Below, piece by piece: positions 27,758 to 35,306 of a DNA stretch of 64,000 nucleotides; within the stretch, counting starts at the first letter, position 1, and each line of letters starts with the position of its first letter. Origin of the DNA: Streptomyces sp. NBC_01454 (GTDB taxonomy: Bacteria; Actinomycetota; Actinomycetes; Streptomycetales; Streptomycetaceae); the NCBI RefSeq assembly GCF_036227565.1, contig NZ_CP109460.1, forward strand, positions 4,154,001-4,218,000, read 5' to 3'. The notes under the pieces were generated by a model. The model searched no databases. It was not told the DNA's origin and saw nothing but the letters and a program-made list of their open reading frames with translations. The translations under genes and the position numbers were made by a program.

Positions 27758-28327
27758 ATGGCGCGTACGCAACAGGGCGACGGGGCCGGGTGGTCACCGG
27801 TGGCCGCACGGGCTCCGCTGGCCGTCCGGATTCTGCTGCTGGTGCTGGCGTTCGCCGCGATGGTGGCCTTCGCGGTGGCGCTGGCACGGATCACGCTGAC
27901 CCCGTCGGCGGCGTCGGTACCGCTCACCCACCCCAACCTCCGCCCGGGCGACTCGATCCGGAGCTATCTGGCCACGTCGCAGGCGGCCGACGCGGCCAAG
28001 CAGCTGGGCGGCAATGTCGTCCTGGGGGTGCCGTTCGGGGTGCTGCTCCCGGTGCTGCTGCCGCGGGCCCGCGGGCTGGTGCGGGTGGGGGTGGCGACAG
28101 CGCTGGTGATGCTGCTGGTGGAACTGGTGCAGGGGGCGCTGATCACCGGCCGGGCCTTCGACATCGACGATGTGCTCCTCAACTGCACCGGCGCGCTGCT
28201 CGGTTATCTGCTGCTGGGCCGCCGGCTGGGCCGCGCCGTGCACCCGCGGCGCCGGCACTGGTGGCACCGGCTGCGCGGCCGGGGCACGGTGGGGCCGACC
28301 GAGGCCGCCGGGACCGGGACGGAGTGA
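27758..28327 (+). CDS. VanZ-like family membrane protein
   Basis: A 189-aa membrane protein with four hydrophobic helices (about 20-45, 85-102, 107-125, 140-155) and the VanZ pattern: NxxxGVPFGVLLP after a loop, and VELVQGALITGRAFDIDDVLLNCTG split over helices 3-4. VanZ of enterococci gives low-level teicoplanin resistance; most homologues are of unknown function. ATG 27758 is chosen for the GGGGAG ribosome site. It is convergent with the deacetylase lipoprotein gene. Confidence 0.82.
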   Translation: MARTQQGDGAGWSPVAARAPLAVRILLLVLAFAAMVAFAVALARITLTPSAASVPLTHPNLRPGDSIRSYLATSQAADAAKQLGGNVVLGVPFGVLLPVLLPRARGLVRVGVATALVMLLVELVQGALITGRAFDIDDVLLNCTGALLGYLLLGRRLGRAVHPRRRHWWHRLRGRGTVGPTEAAGTGTE

Positions 28328-28383
28328 CCGGCGGCGGGACGAGTGACCGGCGGCGGCCGGCCGGCGGGGCCGCGCGCGGCGGG

Positions 28384-28438
28384 CCGGGCCCCGCGATACC
28401 TGCCCCCGCGGTACCGGGCCCCGCGATACCTGTCCCCG
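28384..28438. repeat. Two 25-bp direct repeats, 30-bp period
   Basis: A 25-bp unit beginning CCGGGCCCCGCGATACC occurs at 28384-28408 and 28414-28438 with one difference, in the gap between the convergent VanZ-like and deacetylase genes. Function unknown; it may be part of the termination region. Confidence 0.7.
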
Positions 28439-28445
28439 TCGTGCG

Positions 28446-29333
28446 CTACGGCCGGTAGACCATCCCCGGCTGCGGCTTCGCCGGGGCGAGCAGCTGGGAG
28501 ACCGTGACCACCGTGTAGCCGCGCTTCTTCAGCTCCTTGAGGATGCCGGGGACGGCCGGCACGGTCCCGCGGTAGATGTCGTGGAGCAGGATGATGCCGT
28601 CGCGCTCGGTCTGTTCGAGGACCCGCTTGGTGATCAGGGCCGAGTCGTTGGTCTCGTAGTCCTTGGCGGTCACGCTCCACAGGACCTGTGCCAGGCCGAG
28701 TTCCTTGCTGATCGCGGAGACGCTCTCGTCGGTCCTGCCCTGCGGCGGGCGCATCAGCTTCGGCGTCTTGCCGGTGATCTTGCGGACCGCGTCCTGGACG
28801 CGGGACATCTCGCGCCGGGCCTCCGCGGGCTTGATGTCGGTGAGGATCTGGTGCGACCAGGTGTGGTTGGCCAGCTCATGGCCCTCGGCGTCGATCCGCT
28901 TCACCTCGGCGGGGCGCTTTTCGACGTGGTTCTCGCCGAGCATGAAGAACGTCGCGTGCACCTTCTCCCGCTTGAGGATGTCCAGCAGGCGGTTGGTGTT
29001 CTCGCTGGGGCCCGCGTCGAAGGTCAGGGCGACGCACTTGGCCTTGCGGCAGTCGACCTCGTCGCCGCCCGTCCCCTTTTTCCCGGCCGGGCCGTCCGCC
29101 TCCCTACCGTTCGTCCCGTTCGTCCCGCCTGTGTTCTCCCCGTTCTTCGCCTCCGCGGCCGCGGCGAGCCGGGCGTCCATCGCCTTGACGGCGGCCGCAG
29201 GTGCCTCGGCGCGGGCGTCGGCCGGGGCGAGGACGTCGTAGGAGGCGCAGCCGCTGAGGGCCAGGACCAGGGACGTGGCCGTCAGCGGCCCGGCTATGGA
29301 CGTGCGGCGGGCCGCGGACATCTGCTTCGGCAT
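28446..29333 (-). CDS. Polysaccharide deacetylase (NodB-type) lipoprotein
   Basis: A 295-aa exported lipoprotein. The signal peptide ends in lipobox LSGC (about 26-29). An Ala/Glu/Gly/Lys-rich linker runs to about 95. The CE4 NodB domain (about 105-285) has motif 1 LTFDAGPS, motif 2 NHTWSH, motif 3 RPPQGR and motif 5 ILLHDIYRG. Motif 1 is usually TFDDGP, with the second Asp binding metal; here it is Ala, so metal binding is altered. Likely substrates are N-acetyl groups on peptidoglycan or another exported glycan. ATG 29333 has GAGGAGAG upstream; it is divergent from the osmoprotectant transporter across the palindrome and repeats near 29.5 kb. Confidence 0.85.
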   Translation of the reverse strand: MPKQMSAARRTSIAGPLTATSLVLALSGCASYDVLAPADARAEAPAAAVKAMDARLAAAAEAKNGENTGGTNGTNGREADGPAGKKGTGGDEVDCRKAKCVALTFDAGPSENTNRLLDILKREKVHATFFMLGENHVEKRPAEVKRIDAEGHELANHTWSHQILTDIKPAEARREMSRVQDAVRKITGKTPKLMRPPQGRTDESVSAISKELGLAQVLWSVTAKDYETNDSALITKRVLEQTERDGIILLHDIYRGTVPAVPGILKELKKRGYTVVTVSQLLAPAKPQPGMVYRP

Positions 29334-29484
29334 GGGGTTCTCTCCTCGGGTACGGACGGCGGGCGGCAGGCCCGTGACCTGCGTTCCGGGCAGGGCGAAG
29401 CCGGCGCGGACGGGCAGGGCGGCGCCGCGCCGACCCGCGCTCACGGCGGTCGGACAGAGACTCGGAAGGGACTATACATAGGCA

Positions 29485-29503
29485 GTACACACGCGGTGTA
29501 TAC
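29485..29503. promoter_or_regulatory. 19-bp operator-like palindrome
   Basis: GTACACACGCGGTGTATAC is a dyad with one mismatched pair (GTAnACAC-nnn-GTGTnTAC), in the divergent region between the deacetylase lipoprotein and the osmoprotectant permeases. GntR/YtrA-type regulators use dyads of this kind, but no regulator gene is adjacent. Confidence 0.55.
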
Positions 29504-29534
29504 GTGGAGTGTGTACGTGAGGTGTGTACATGGG
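29496..29534 (+). repeat. Three tandem 13-bp repeats
   Basis: Units GTGTATACGTGGA, GTGTGTACGTGAG and GTGTGTACATGGG follow without gaps (29496, 29509, 29522), the first sharing the right arm of the palindrome at 29485-29503. The 13-bp period is not an integral helical turn. The array lies about 130 nt before the likely start of the first permease, so it may be an operator cluster or part of the leader. Confidence 0.7.
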
Positions 29535-29662
29535 AGATGCCCGTGCGGTGGGGCGAGGGGACGGGGCGGGCCGGGCGCCTGCCGCGGCGGGGGTGGTCCG
29601 CGACCACCCCGATCGGACGCGGCCGCCGCGACACTCCGCCCCCGCCGGGGTGGACTCGTACC

Positions 29663-30412
29663 GTGACCGCACCGCCGCCGGACGACTGCCTGGCCCGAAA
29701 CGACTGGATCTGCGGCGACTATCTGCGTACCCGTCAGCAGATCCTGCTCGACGCGGTCGCCCAGCATCTGCAGCTGACGCTGTTCTCGGTGGCGCTCGGG
29801 CTGGTGATCGCGGTCCCGCTGGCGCTGCTGGCCCGCCGCCGGCGCTGGACGGTCGGGCCGGTGCTCGGCATCACCACGGTGATCTACACGATCCCGTCGC
29901 TGGCGATGTTCTCCCTGCTGCTGCCGGTCTACGGGCTGTCCGCCACTCTCGTCGTGGTCGGCCTGGCCCTGTACTCCCTCACCCTGCTCGTACGGAACAT
30001 CCTGGCGGGGCTGGACGGGGTCCCCGCCGAGGCCATGGAGGCCGCCCGCGGCATGGGGTACGGGCCGATGCGCCAACTGCTGACCGTGGAGCTGCCGCTG
30101 GCCGTGCCGGCCGCGATGGCCGGGCTGCGGATCGCCACGGTCTCCGCGGTCGCGCTCACCACCGTCGGCGCGATCGTCGGATACGGGGGGCTGGGCAACC
30201 TCATCTACGCCGGCATGAATTCCTTCTTCAAGGCGCAGGTGCTCACCGCGTCGGTGCTCTGCGTGCTCATCGCGGTCGTCCTCGATCTGCTGCTGCTCGG
30301 TGCGGAGCGGCTGCTCACCCCCTGGCGCCGGGCGCACCGGCGGACGCGGGTGCGGACCCGGGCCACGGCGGGAACGGAACAGCCGGCCGCGGCCCTCGGG
30401 CGGCGGACATGA
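29663..30412 (+). CDS. Osmoprotectant ABC transporter permease 1
   Basis: About 249 aa: one inner-membrane subunit of an OpuB/ProU-type ABC importer for glycine betaine, choline or a similar compatible solute. There are five to six hydrophobic helices; the EAA loop reads AMEAARGMGYGPMRQLLTVELP and is followed by GAIVGYGGLGNLIYAG, both typical of this subfamily. The start is uncertain. GTG 29663 gives the family-like N-terminus, but its ribosome site is weak; upstream in-frame starts exist at 29537 and 29504, the latter within the repeat region. The stop overlaps the next start as ATGA, so the two permeases are translationally coupled. Confidence 0.85.
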   Translation: MTAPPPDDCLARNDWICGDYLRTRQQILLDAVAQHLQLTLFSVALGLVIAVPLALLARRRRWTVGPVLGITTVIYTIPSLAMFSLLLPVYGLSATLVVVGLALYSLTLLVRNILAGLDGVPAEAMEAARGMGYGPMRQLLTVELPLAVPAAMAGLRIATVSAVALTTVGAIVGYGGLGNLIYAGMNSFFKAQVLTASVLCVLIAVVLDLLLLGAERLLTPWRRAHRRTRVRTRATAGTEQPAAALGRRT

Positions 30413-31083
30413 GCACCCTCTCGGCGGTCTGGTCCTGGCTGACCACCGCCGCCAACTGGTCCGGCGAGAACGGCGTCTGGCACCGCCTCGAACAGCACGT
30501 CCTGCTCACCTTCGCCTGTCTGGTCCTGAGCGCCCTGCTCGCGCTGCCGGTCGCGCTGACCCTCGGTCACCTCGGGCGCGGCGGTGCGCTGGCCGTCAAC
30601 CTCGCCAACGTCGGCCGGGCGGTGCCCACCTTCGCCGTCCTGGTCCTGCTGCTGCTCACCCCCCTCGGACGGTACGGTCAATGGCCGACGATCATTGCGC
30701 TGGTGCTGTTCGCCATTCCGCCGCTGCTGACCAACGCATACGTCGGGATGCGGGAGGTGGACCAGAACGTGGTGCGGGCCGCGCGAGGCATGGGGATGAC
30801 GGGGCTGCAGCTGGTACGGCGGGTGGAGGTGCCGCTCGCCTTCCCGCTCGTGCTGACCGGCATCCGGATCGCCGCGGTCCAGCTGGTGGCCACCGCGACG
30901 CTGGCCGCGCTGGTGGGTGGCGGCGGGCTGGGCCGGATCATCACCGCGGGGTTCAACCTGGCCAGCACTCCGCAGGTGGTCGCCGGTGCGGTGCTGGTCG
31001 CGGTGTTCGCCCTGCTGATGGAGGCGGCCTTCGAGCTGGTGCAGCGGCGCGCGCCGGGGTGGGTGCGGGGGCAGGCCCGGTGA
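30409..31083 (+). CDS. Osmoprotectant ABC transporter permease 2
   Basis: A 224-aa partner permease with about five hydrophobic helices. The EAA loop is NVVRAARGMGMTGLQLVRRVEVP, followed by LVGGGGLGRIITAGFNLAS. Together with permease 1 it forms the heterodimeric membrane channel of an OpuB/OpuC-like importer. ATG 30409 overlaps the preceding stop, and its own stop overlaps the GTG of the binding-protein gene (GTGA), so all three are one operon. Confidence 0.9.
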   Translation: MSTLSAVWSWLTTAANWSGENGVWHRLEQHVLLTFACLVLSALLALPVALTLGHLGRGGALAVNLANVGRAVPTFAVLVLLLLTPLGRYGQWPTIIALVLFAIPPLLTNAYVGMREVDQNVVRAARGMGMTGLQLVRRVEVPLAFPLVLTGIRIAAVQLVATATLAALVGGGGLGRIITAGFNLASTPQVVAGAVLVAVFALLMEAAFELVQRRAPGWVRGQAR

Positions 31084-32030
31084 GGGCCGTCGGGTCGGCC
31101 CTGGTGGTCCTCACCGTCTTCGGCCTCGGGGCCTGCGCCGGCGGGCCGTCCCTGGAGACCCGTTCCGCGATCACCAGCTCCCCCGGTGACAGCCACGAGC
31201 TGGCCATCGGCTCGGCCGGCTTCACCGAGAGCGAGCTGCTCGCCCAGATGTACGCGGCGTTGCTCGACCACGCCGGCTACCGCACCCATGTGGTGACCGT
31301 CGGCAACCGTGAGCTGTACGAACCCGCCCTGGAGGCCGGGCAGATCGATGTCGTCCCCGAGTACGCCGCGACCTTCGCGGACTGGCTCAACGCCAAGAAC
31401 AAGGGCTCCAAGGCCGCCCCGGTCGCCTCGCCCGACCTCGGCGTCACCATGGCCGCGCTGCGCCGGCTCGCCGGCCCCCGCGGACTGACCGTGCTCCCGG
31501 CCGGCCGGGCCGTCGACCAGAACGCCTTCGCGGTGAGCGCCGCCTACGCCCGCAAGCACCATCTCAAAACCCTCAGCGACCTGGGCCGGTCCAAGCTGCC
31601 GGTGCGTCTCGCGGCGGGTGACGAGTGTGTCCAGCGGCCGTTCTGTGCGCCGGGGCTGCGGAAGAAGTACGGGATCCACATCACCGCCATCGATCCGAAG
31701 GGCGTCGGCACCACGCCCGCCAAGCAGGCCGTCCAGAACGGGCAGGACCAGTTGGTGCTGACCACCAGCACCGATGCCACCCTCGACCAGTTCGGTCTGG
31801 TGCTGCTCGCCGACGACAAGAAGCTGCAGAACGCCGACTCCGTCCTCCCGGTCGTCAACCGCTCCCGCGCGGGCAGCGCACGGGTGGCCGCCGCGCTCAA
31901 CCGCCTCGGCAAGGTCCTCACCACCGCCGATCTGGCCTACCTCAACGAGCAGGTGGACAGCTGGCGACGGCTGCCCGAGGACGTGGCCCGCACCTACCTG
32001 ACGTCGAAGGGGCTGTTGCCGAAGAAGTGA
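31080..32030 (+). CDS. Osmoprotectant-binding lipoprotein (OpuAC family)
   Basis: A 316-aa solute-binding protein. A short signal peptide ends in the lipobox LGAC (about 16-19), so it is tethered outside the membrane. The OpuAC domain (about 40-310) shows IGSAGFTESELLAQMY, DVVPEYAATF and the tail VARTYLTSKGLL, typical of ProX/OpuCC proteins that bind quaternary ammonium solutes in an aromatic cage. GTG 31080 overlaps the permease stop. The ATPase subunit is not in this operon; it is encoded convergently at 32108-33265 across a parS site. Confidence 0.88.
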   Translation: MRAVGSALVVLTVFGLGACAGGPSLETRSAITSSPGDSHELAIGSAGFTESELLAQMYAALLDHAGYRTHVVTVGNRELYEPALEAGQIDVVPEYAATFADWLNAKNKGSKAAPVASPDLGVTMAALRRLAGPRGLTVLPAGRAVDQNAFAVSAAYARKHHLKTLSDLGRSKLPVRLAAGDECVQRPFCAPGLRKKYGIHITAIDPKGVGTTPAKQAVQNGQDQLVLTTSTDATLDQFGLVLLADDKKLQNADSVLPVVNRSRAGSARVAAALNRLGKVLTTADLAYLNEQVDSWRRLPEDVARTYLTSKGLLPKK

Positions 32031-32063
32031 CCGGGGGCGGCACGGACAGTCGGCGCGGCGGGC

Positions 32064-32077
32064 GTTTCACGTGAAAC
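32064..32077. other. parS: parS (ParB binding site) 3
   Basis: Exact GTTTCACGTGAAAC in the 77-bp gap between the convergent binding-protein and ATPase genes. Unlike sites 1 and 2, its flanks form only a short extension of the palindrome. Confidence 0.9.
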
Positions 32078-32107
32078 GACCGGCCCTTCCCCTGCCCCCC
32101 GCCGCGC

Positions 32108-33265
32108 TCACTGCGTCGGAACGGAGTCCACCTCGTCCCGCTCCCGCGGTACGCCTCTCTCGCCCTGGCCGATGGTGCGGCGCAGCGCCTCGTGGAGCGC
32201 GGTCGGGGTGAGGACGCCCAGGAAGCGGTGGCCGTCCAGGACCGCGATCCAGCCGGCGTCGTGCTTGAGCATCTCGCTGAAGGCCTCCTTGAGGGTGCCG
32301 GTCACCGGGACCCAGGCCTCCATCCGGCGGGCGTGCCCGGCGACCGTGCCGGCCGCCCCCACCAGCTCCTCCGTGCCCACCCAACCGTGCAGTTCGCCCT
32401 CCCCGTCGAGCACCACGGCCCAGCGGGCGCCTTCGGCCCGCAGCCGGGTCATGGCATCCGCGGCGGGCTCGCCGAGCCGGGCGAACGGAGGGCGTTCGAG
32501 GTCGGCGCGGTCGATGGCGGTGACCGAGAGCTGCTTCAACGCGCGGTCGGTGCCGACGAATTCGGCGACATAGGAGGTCGCGGGGGCGCCGAGGACGCTC
32601 GCGGGGGTGTCGTACTGCTCGATCCGGCCCGCTCCGTAGACCGCGATCCGGTCGCCGAGCCGGATGGCCTCCTCGATGTCATGGGTGACCAGCAGCACGG
32701 TCTTGTGCATGGTGGCCTGGAGCCGCAGGAACTCCTTCTGCAGCCGGTCGCGGACGACCGGGTCGACCGCGCCGAACGGCTCGTCCATCAGCAGCACCGG
32801 CGGGTCGGCGGCGAGCGCACGGGCCACCCCGACCCGCTGGCGCTGACCGCCGGAGAGCTGATCGGGGTAGCGGGAGCCGTAGACGCCGGGGTCCAGGCCG
32901 ACCAGGTCCAGGAGTTCGGCGGCCCGCTCGCGCGCCCTGGCCTTCTTCCAGCCGGTCAGAAAGGGCACGGTGGCGGTGTTGTCGAGGACGGTGCGGTGCG
33001 GGAAGAGGCCGGTCTGCTGGATGACGTAGCCGATCCGGCGGCGCAGCCGGACGGGGTCGACGCCGGCGATGTCGGCACCGTCGACGCTGATCCGGCCGTG
33101 GGTGGGGTCGATCAGCCGGTTGACCATCATCATGGTCGTCGTCTTGCCGCAGCCGGACGGCCCGACCAGTGTCACCAGCTCACCCTCACGGACCTCGAAG
33201 GAGAGGTCGTCAACGGCGGTGGTCCCGTCGGGGTAGCGCTTGGTGACGGAGTCGAACCGGATCAT
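32108..33265 (-). CDS. Osmoprotectant ABC transporter ATPase with CBS domains
   Basis: A 385-aa cytosolic subunit. The ABC domain (1-240) has Walker A GPSGCGKTT, Q-loop VIQQTGLFPH, signature LSGGQRQRVG and Walker B VLLMDEP. The C-terminal CBS pair (about 260-370), as in OpuAA/ProV-like proteins, senses ionic strength or nucleotides. It surely pairs with the two permeases and binding protein that face it. Having the ATPase as a separate convergent gene, rather than first in a single operon, is unusual. ATG 33265 is chosen because the family N-terminus MIRFDSVTKRYPDG begins there. Confidence 0.92.
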   Translation of the reverse strand: MIRFDSVTKRYPDGTTAVDDLSFEVREGELVTLVGPSGCGKTTTMMMVNRLIDPTHGRISVDGADIAGVDPVRLRRRIGYVIQQTGLFPHRTVLDNTATVPFLTGWKKARARERAAELLDLVGLDPGVYGSRYPDQLSGGQRQRVGVARALAADPPVLLMDEPFGAVDPVVRDRLQKEFLRLQATMHKTVLLVTHDIEEAIRLGDRIAVYGAGRIEQYDTPASVLGAPATSYVAEFVGTDRALKQLSVTAIDRADLERPPFARLGEPAADAMTRLRAEGARWAVVLDGEGELHGWVGTEELVGAAGTVAGHARRMEAWVPVTGTLKEAFSEMLKHDAGWIAVLDGHRFLGVLTPTALHEALRRTIGQGERGVPRERDEVDSVPTQ

Positions 33266-33376
33266 TGCGCCATTGAATCCCGTGGTCCGCGACCCGACCC
33301 GTCTTACGCGCAATCGGGTGGGGCGGGGTTCGGACCGACCGTCAGCGGGGGCCGGACCGGGGCCGGGAGCACCGGC

Positions 33377-34126
33377 TCAGCCGCGGGCGCCCGCCGTCGG
33401 TTCGCCGCTCGCCGAGGGCTCGTCACCCGCCGCCGGCTCGTCGCCCGGCCGCGTCCCGGTGCCCATCCGGTATCCGGCGCCCGGCACGGCCTCGATCACG
33501 GGTGGGTCGCCGAGCTTGGCGCGCAGGGTGCCGAGCGTGACGCGGACGGCGTTGGTGCGGTGGCGGGGCTGCTCCTCCCACACCTCCTCGATCAGCTCGT
33601 CGTCGCTGACCACCTCGCCCTGGGCGCGCAGCAGCACCTCCAGCACGCCGAATTCCTTGCGGGACAGCGCCAGCGGCCGGCCGTCGCGGACGGCCAGCCG
33701 GCGCCCGGTGTCGAGGAGGACACCGGCCCGCTCGATCACCGGCGGCCGGCCGGAGCGGGCACGGTGGCCCAGTGCCAGCACCCGGTCGCGCAACACGTCG
33801 AAGGCGAACGGCTTGGTCAGCCGGTCGTCGGCGTCGGGCTCCTGATGGCCGCCGGTGCCGGGTGCCGTGCCAGGGGCCGGGCCGGACGTGGTGAGCAGCA
33901 ACACCCGGGTCGACAGCGCCTGTTCCACCACGTACCGGAAGACCTCGTCACCGTGCAGCCCCGGCAGATCCTGATCCAGGACGAGCACGTCGTAGGCGTC
34001 GCGCCGCAGCCGGTCCAGTGCCCCGCGGCTGCTGTGGGCGATGTCCACCGTGAGCGCCGCGCGGCGCAGCCCCGAGACGATCATGTCCGCGAGGAACTCC
34101 TCGTCCTCCACCACCAGAACGCGCAT
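33377..34126 (-). CDS. OmpR/PhoB-type response regulator (orphan)
   Basis: A 249-aa two-component regulator. The receiver domain (1 to about 125) has acidic residues VVEDEE, the phosphoacceptor Asp in VLVLDQDLPG, the switch Thr in LLLTTSG and Lys in LTKPF. A Gly/Thr-rich insertion before the Lys (about 85-100) is unusual. The winged-helix DNA-binding domain (about 145-225) contains RKEFGVLEVLLR and TNAVRVTLGTLRAKLG. It ends in a disordered Ser/Ala/Glu tail. No sensor kinase gene lies beside it, so the partner is elsewhere. Confidence 0.9.
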   Translation of the reverse strand: MRVLVVEDEEFLADMIVSGLRRAALTVDIAHSSRGALDRLRRDAYDVLVLDQDLPGLHGDEVFRYVVEQALSTRVLLLTTSGPAPGTAPGTGGHQEPDADDRLTKPFAFDVLRDRVLALGHRARSGRPPVIERAGVLLDTGRRLAVRDGRPLALSRKEFGVLEVLLRAQGEVVSDDELIEEVWEEQPRHRTNAVRVTLGTLRAKLGDPPVIEAVPGAGYRMGTGTRPGDEPAAGDEPSASGEPTAGARG

Positions 34127-34357
34127 GGCGTCATGTGTACCCGAGCGGCCGCGCCCGGCCGCCGGACGCTCCTGCGCCGTGACCCGCGGGCCGGGGAATT
34201 CACCACGCTGGGTCCGCCCGGCGGCCAGGCGGCCCCTGCCCGGGGGGCCGTAAGAGTTGCTTCCGCCGCACCGCCTCCCCTCCTGCCGCATCCGGCCCCA
34301 CCCCCGTGCTTACGATCCACTTCGGCCACCGGTCGGAAGGGTGGAAGGGAACGCCAC

Positions 34358-35299
34358 ATGAGAGCCGTAGCAGTCAGCGCATTCGGTGAACAGCCGCAGC
34401 TCATGGATCTGCCACAGCCCGAACCAGGGCCCGGTGAGGTCCTGGTGCGGCTGGCCGCCGCCGGACTCAACCCCATCGACTGGAAGATCGCCGACGGGAT
34501 GTTCGGGGATGCCGTGCCGGTCTCGTTCCCGCTGGTCCTGGGGACGGACGGGGCGGGTGAGGTGCTCGCGATCGGGTCGGGGGTACGGCGGTTCACCATC
34601 GGCGACGCGGTGTTCGGGCAGTTCCAGCGGCCGGCGCAGGGCGGCGGTTCGTACTGCGAACTCGCCCTCGCCGACGAGGACCGCATCGCGCACGCCGCCC
34701 GCAGCGTCACCTACGCCACCTCCGCGGCGCTGCCGACGGCCGGCATGACCGCGTACAACCTGGTGGAGGAGACCCGGGTGGGCGAGGGCCGGCGGGTGCT
34801 GATCGTCGGCGCGACCGGCGGCGTCGGCACCTTCGCCACCCAGCTCGCGGCCGGCCGCGGCGCCGAGGTGATCGCCACCGCACGCCCCGCCAAGGCGGAG
34901 CTGATGCGCACCCTGGGCGCCGCGGAGACCGTCGACCACACCGCGGGGTCGGTCGCCGACCAGGTGCTGGCGGCCCACCCGGACGGTGTCGATGTGCTGA
35001 TCGACATGACCGGCGGCCCCGAGGAGTTCGCCAAGCTGACCCGGACCGTACGCGACGGGGGCATCGCCGTCTCGCTCATCGGCTCGGCCGACGCGGACGA
35101 GCTGACCGACCACAACCTCCGCGGCTTCAACTTCGTCAACCGCCCCTCCCCGCAGCTGCTGGAGATCCTCGCCGGACACGTCGACGCGGGCCGGCTGACG
35201 GTCCTGGTGGGCCGCGAGGTCCCCCTGGAGGAGGCGCCGGAAGCCCTGGCCACCAGCCGCACCGGCCGGGCCCAGGGCAAGACGGTGCTGGCGCTCTGA
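34358..35299 (+). CDS. MDR-family NADP-dependent quinone oxidoreductase-like protein
   Basis: A 313-aa zinc-independent medium-chain dehydrogenase/reductase of the quinone oxidoreductase (zeta-crystallin) type. The N-terminal catalytic fold includes NPIDWKIADGMFG. The Rossmann domain has GATGGVGTFATQLA (about 149-162), and the C-terminus PEALATSRTGRAQGKTVL is typical. Catalytic zinc ligands are absent. It probably reduces quinones or enones with NADPH. ATG 34358 is preceded by GGAAGGGA. It starts 231 bp from the divergent response regulator. Confidence 0.88.
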   Translation: MRAVAVSAFGEQPQLMDLPQPEPGPGEVLVRLAAAGLNPIDWKIADGMFGDAVPVSFPLVLGTDGAGEVLAIGSGVRRFTIGDAVFGQFQRPAQGGGSYCELALADEDRIAHAARSVTYATSAALPTAGMTAYNLVEETRVGEGRRVLIVGATGGVGTFATQLAAGRGAEVIATARPAKAELMRTLGAAETVDHTAGSVADQVLAAHPDGVDVLIDMTGGPEEFAKLTRTVRDGGIAVSLIGSADADELTDHNLRGFNFVNRPSPQLLEILAGHVDAGRLTVLVGREVPLEEAPEALATSRTGRAQGKTVLAL

Positions 35300-35306
35300 G
35301 GGCGGG

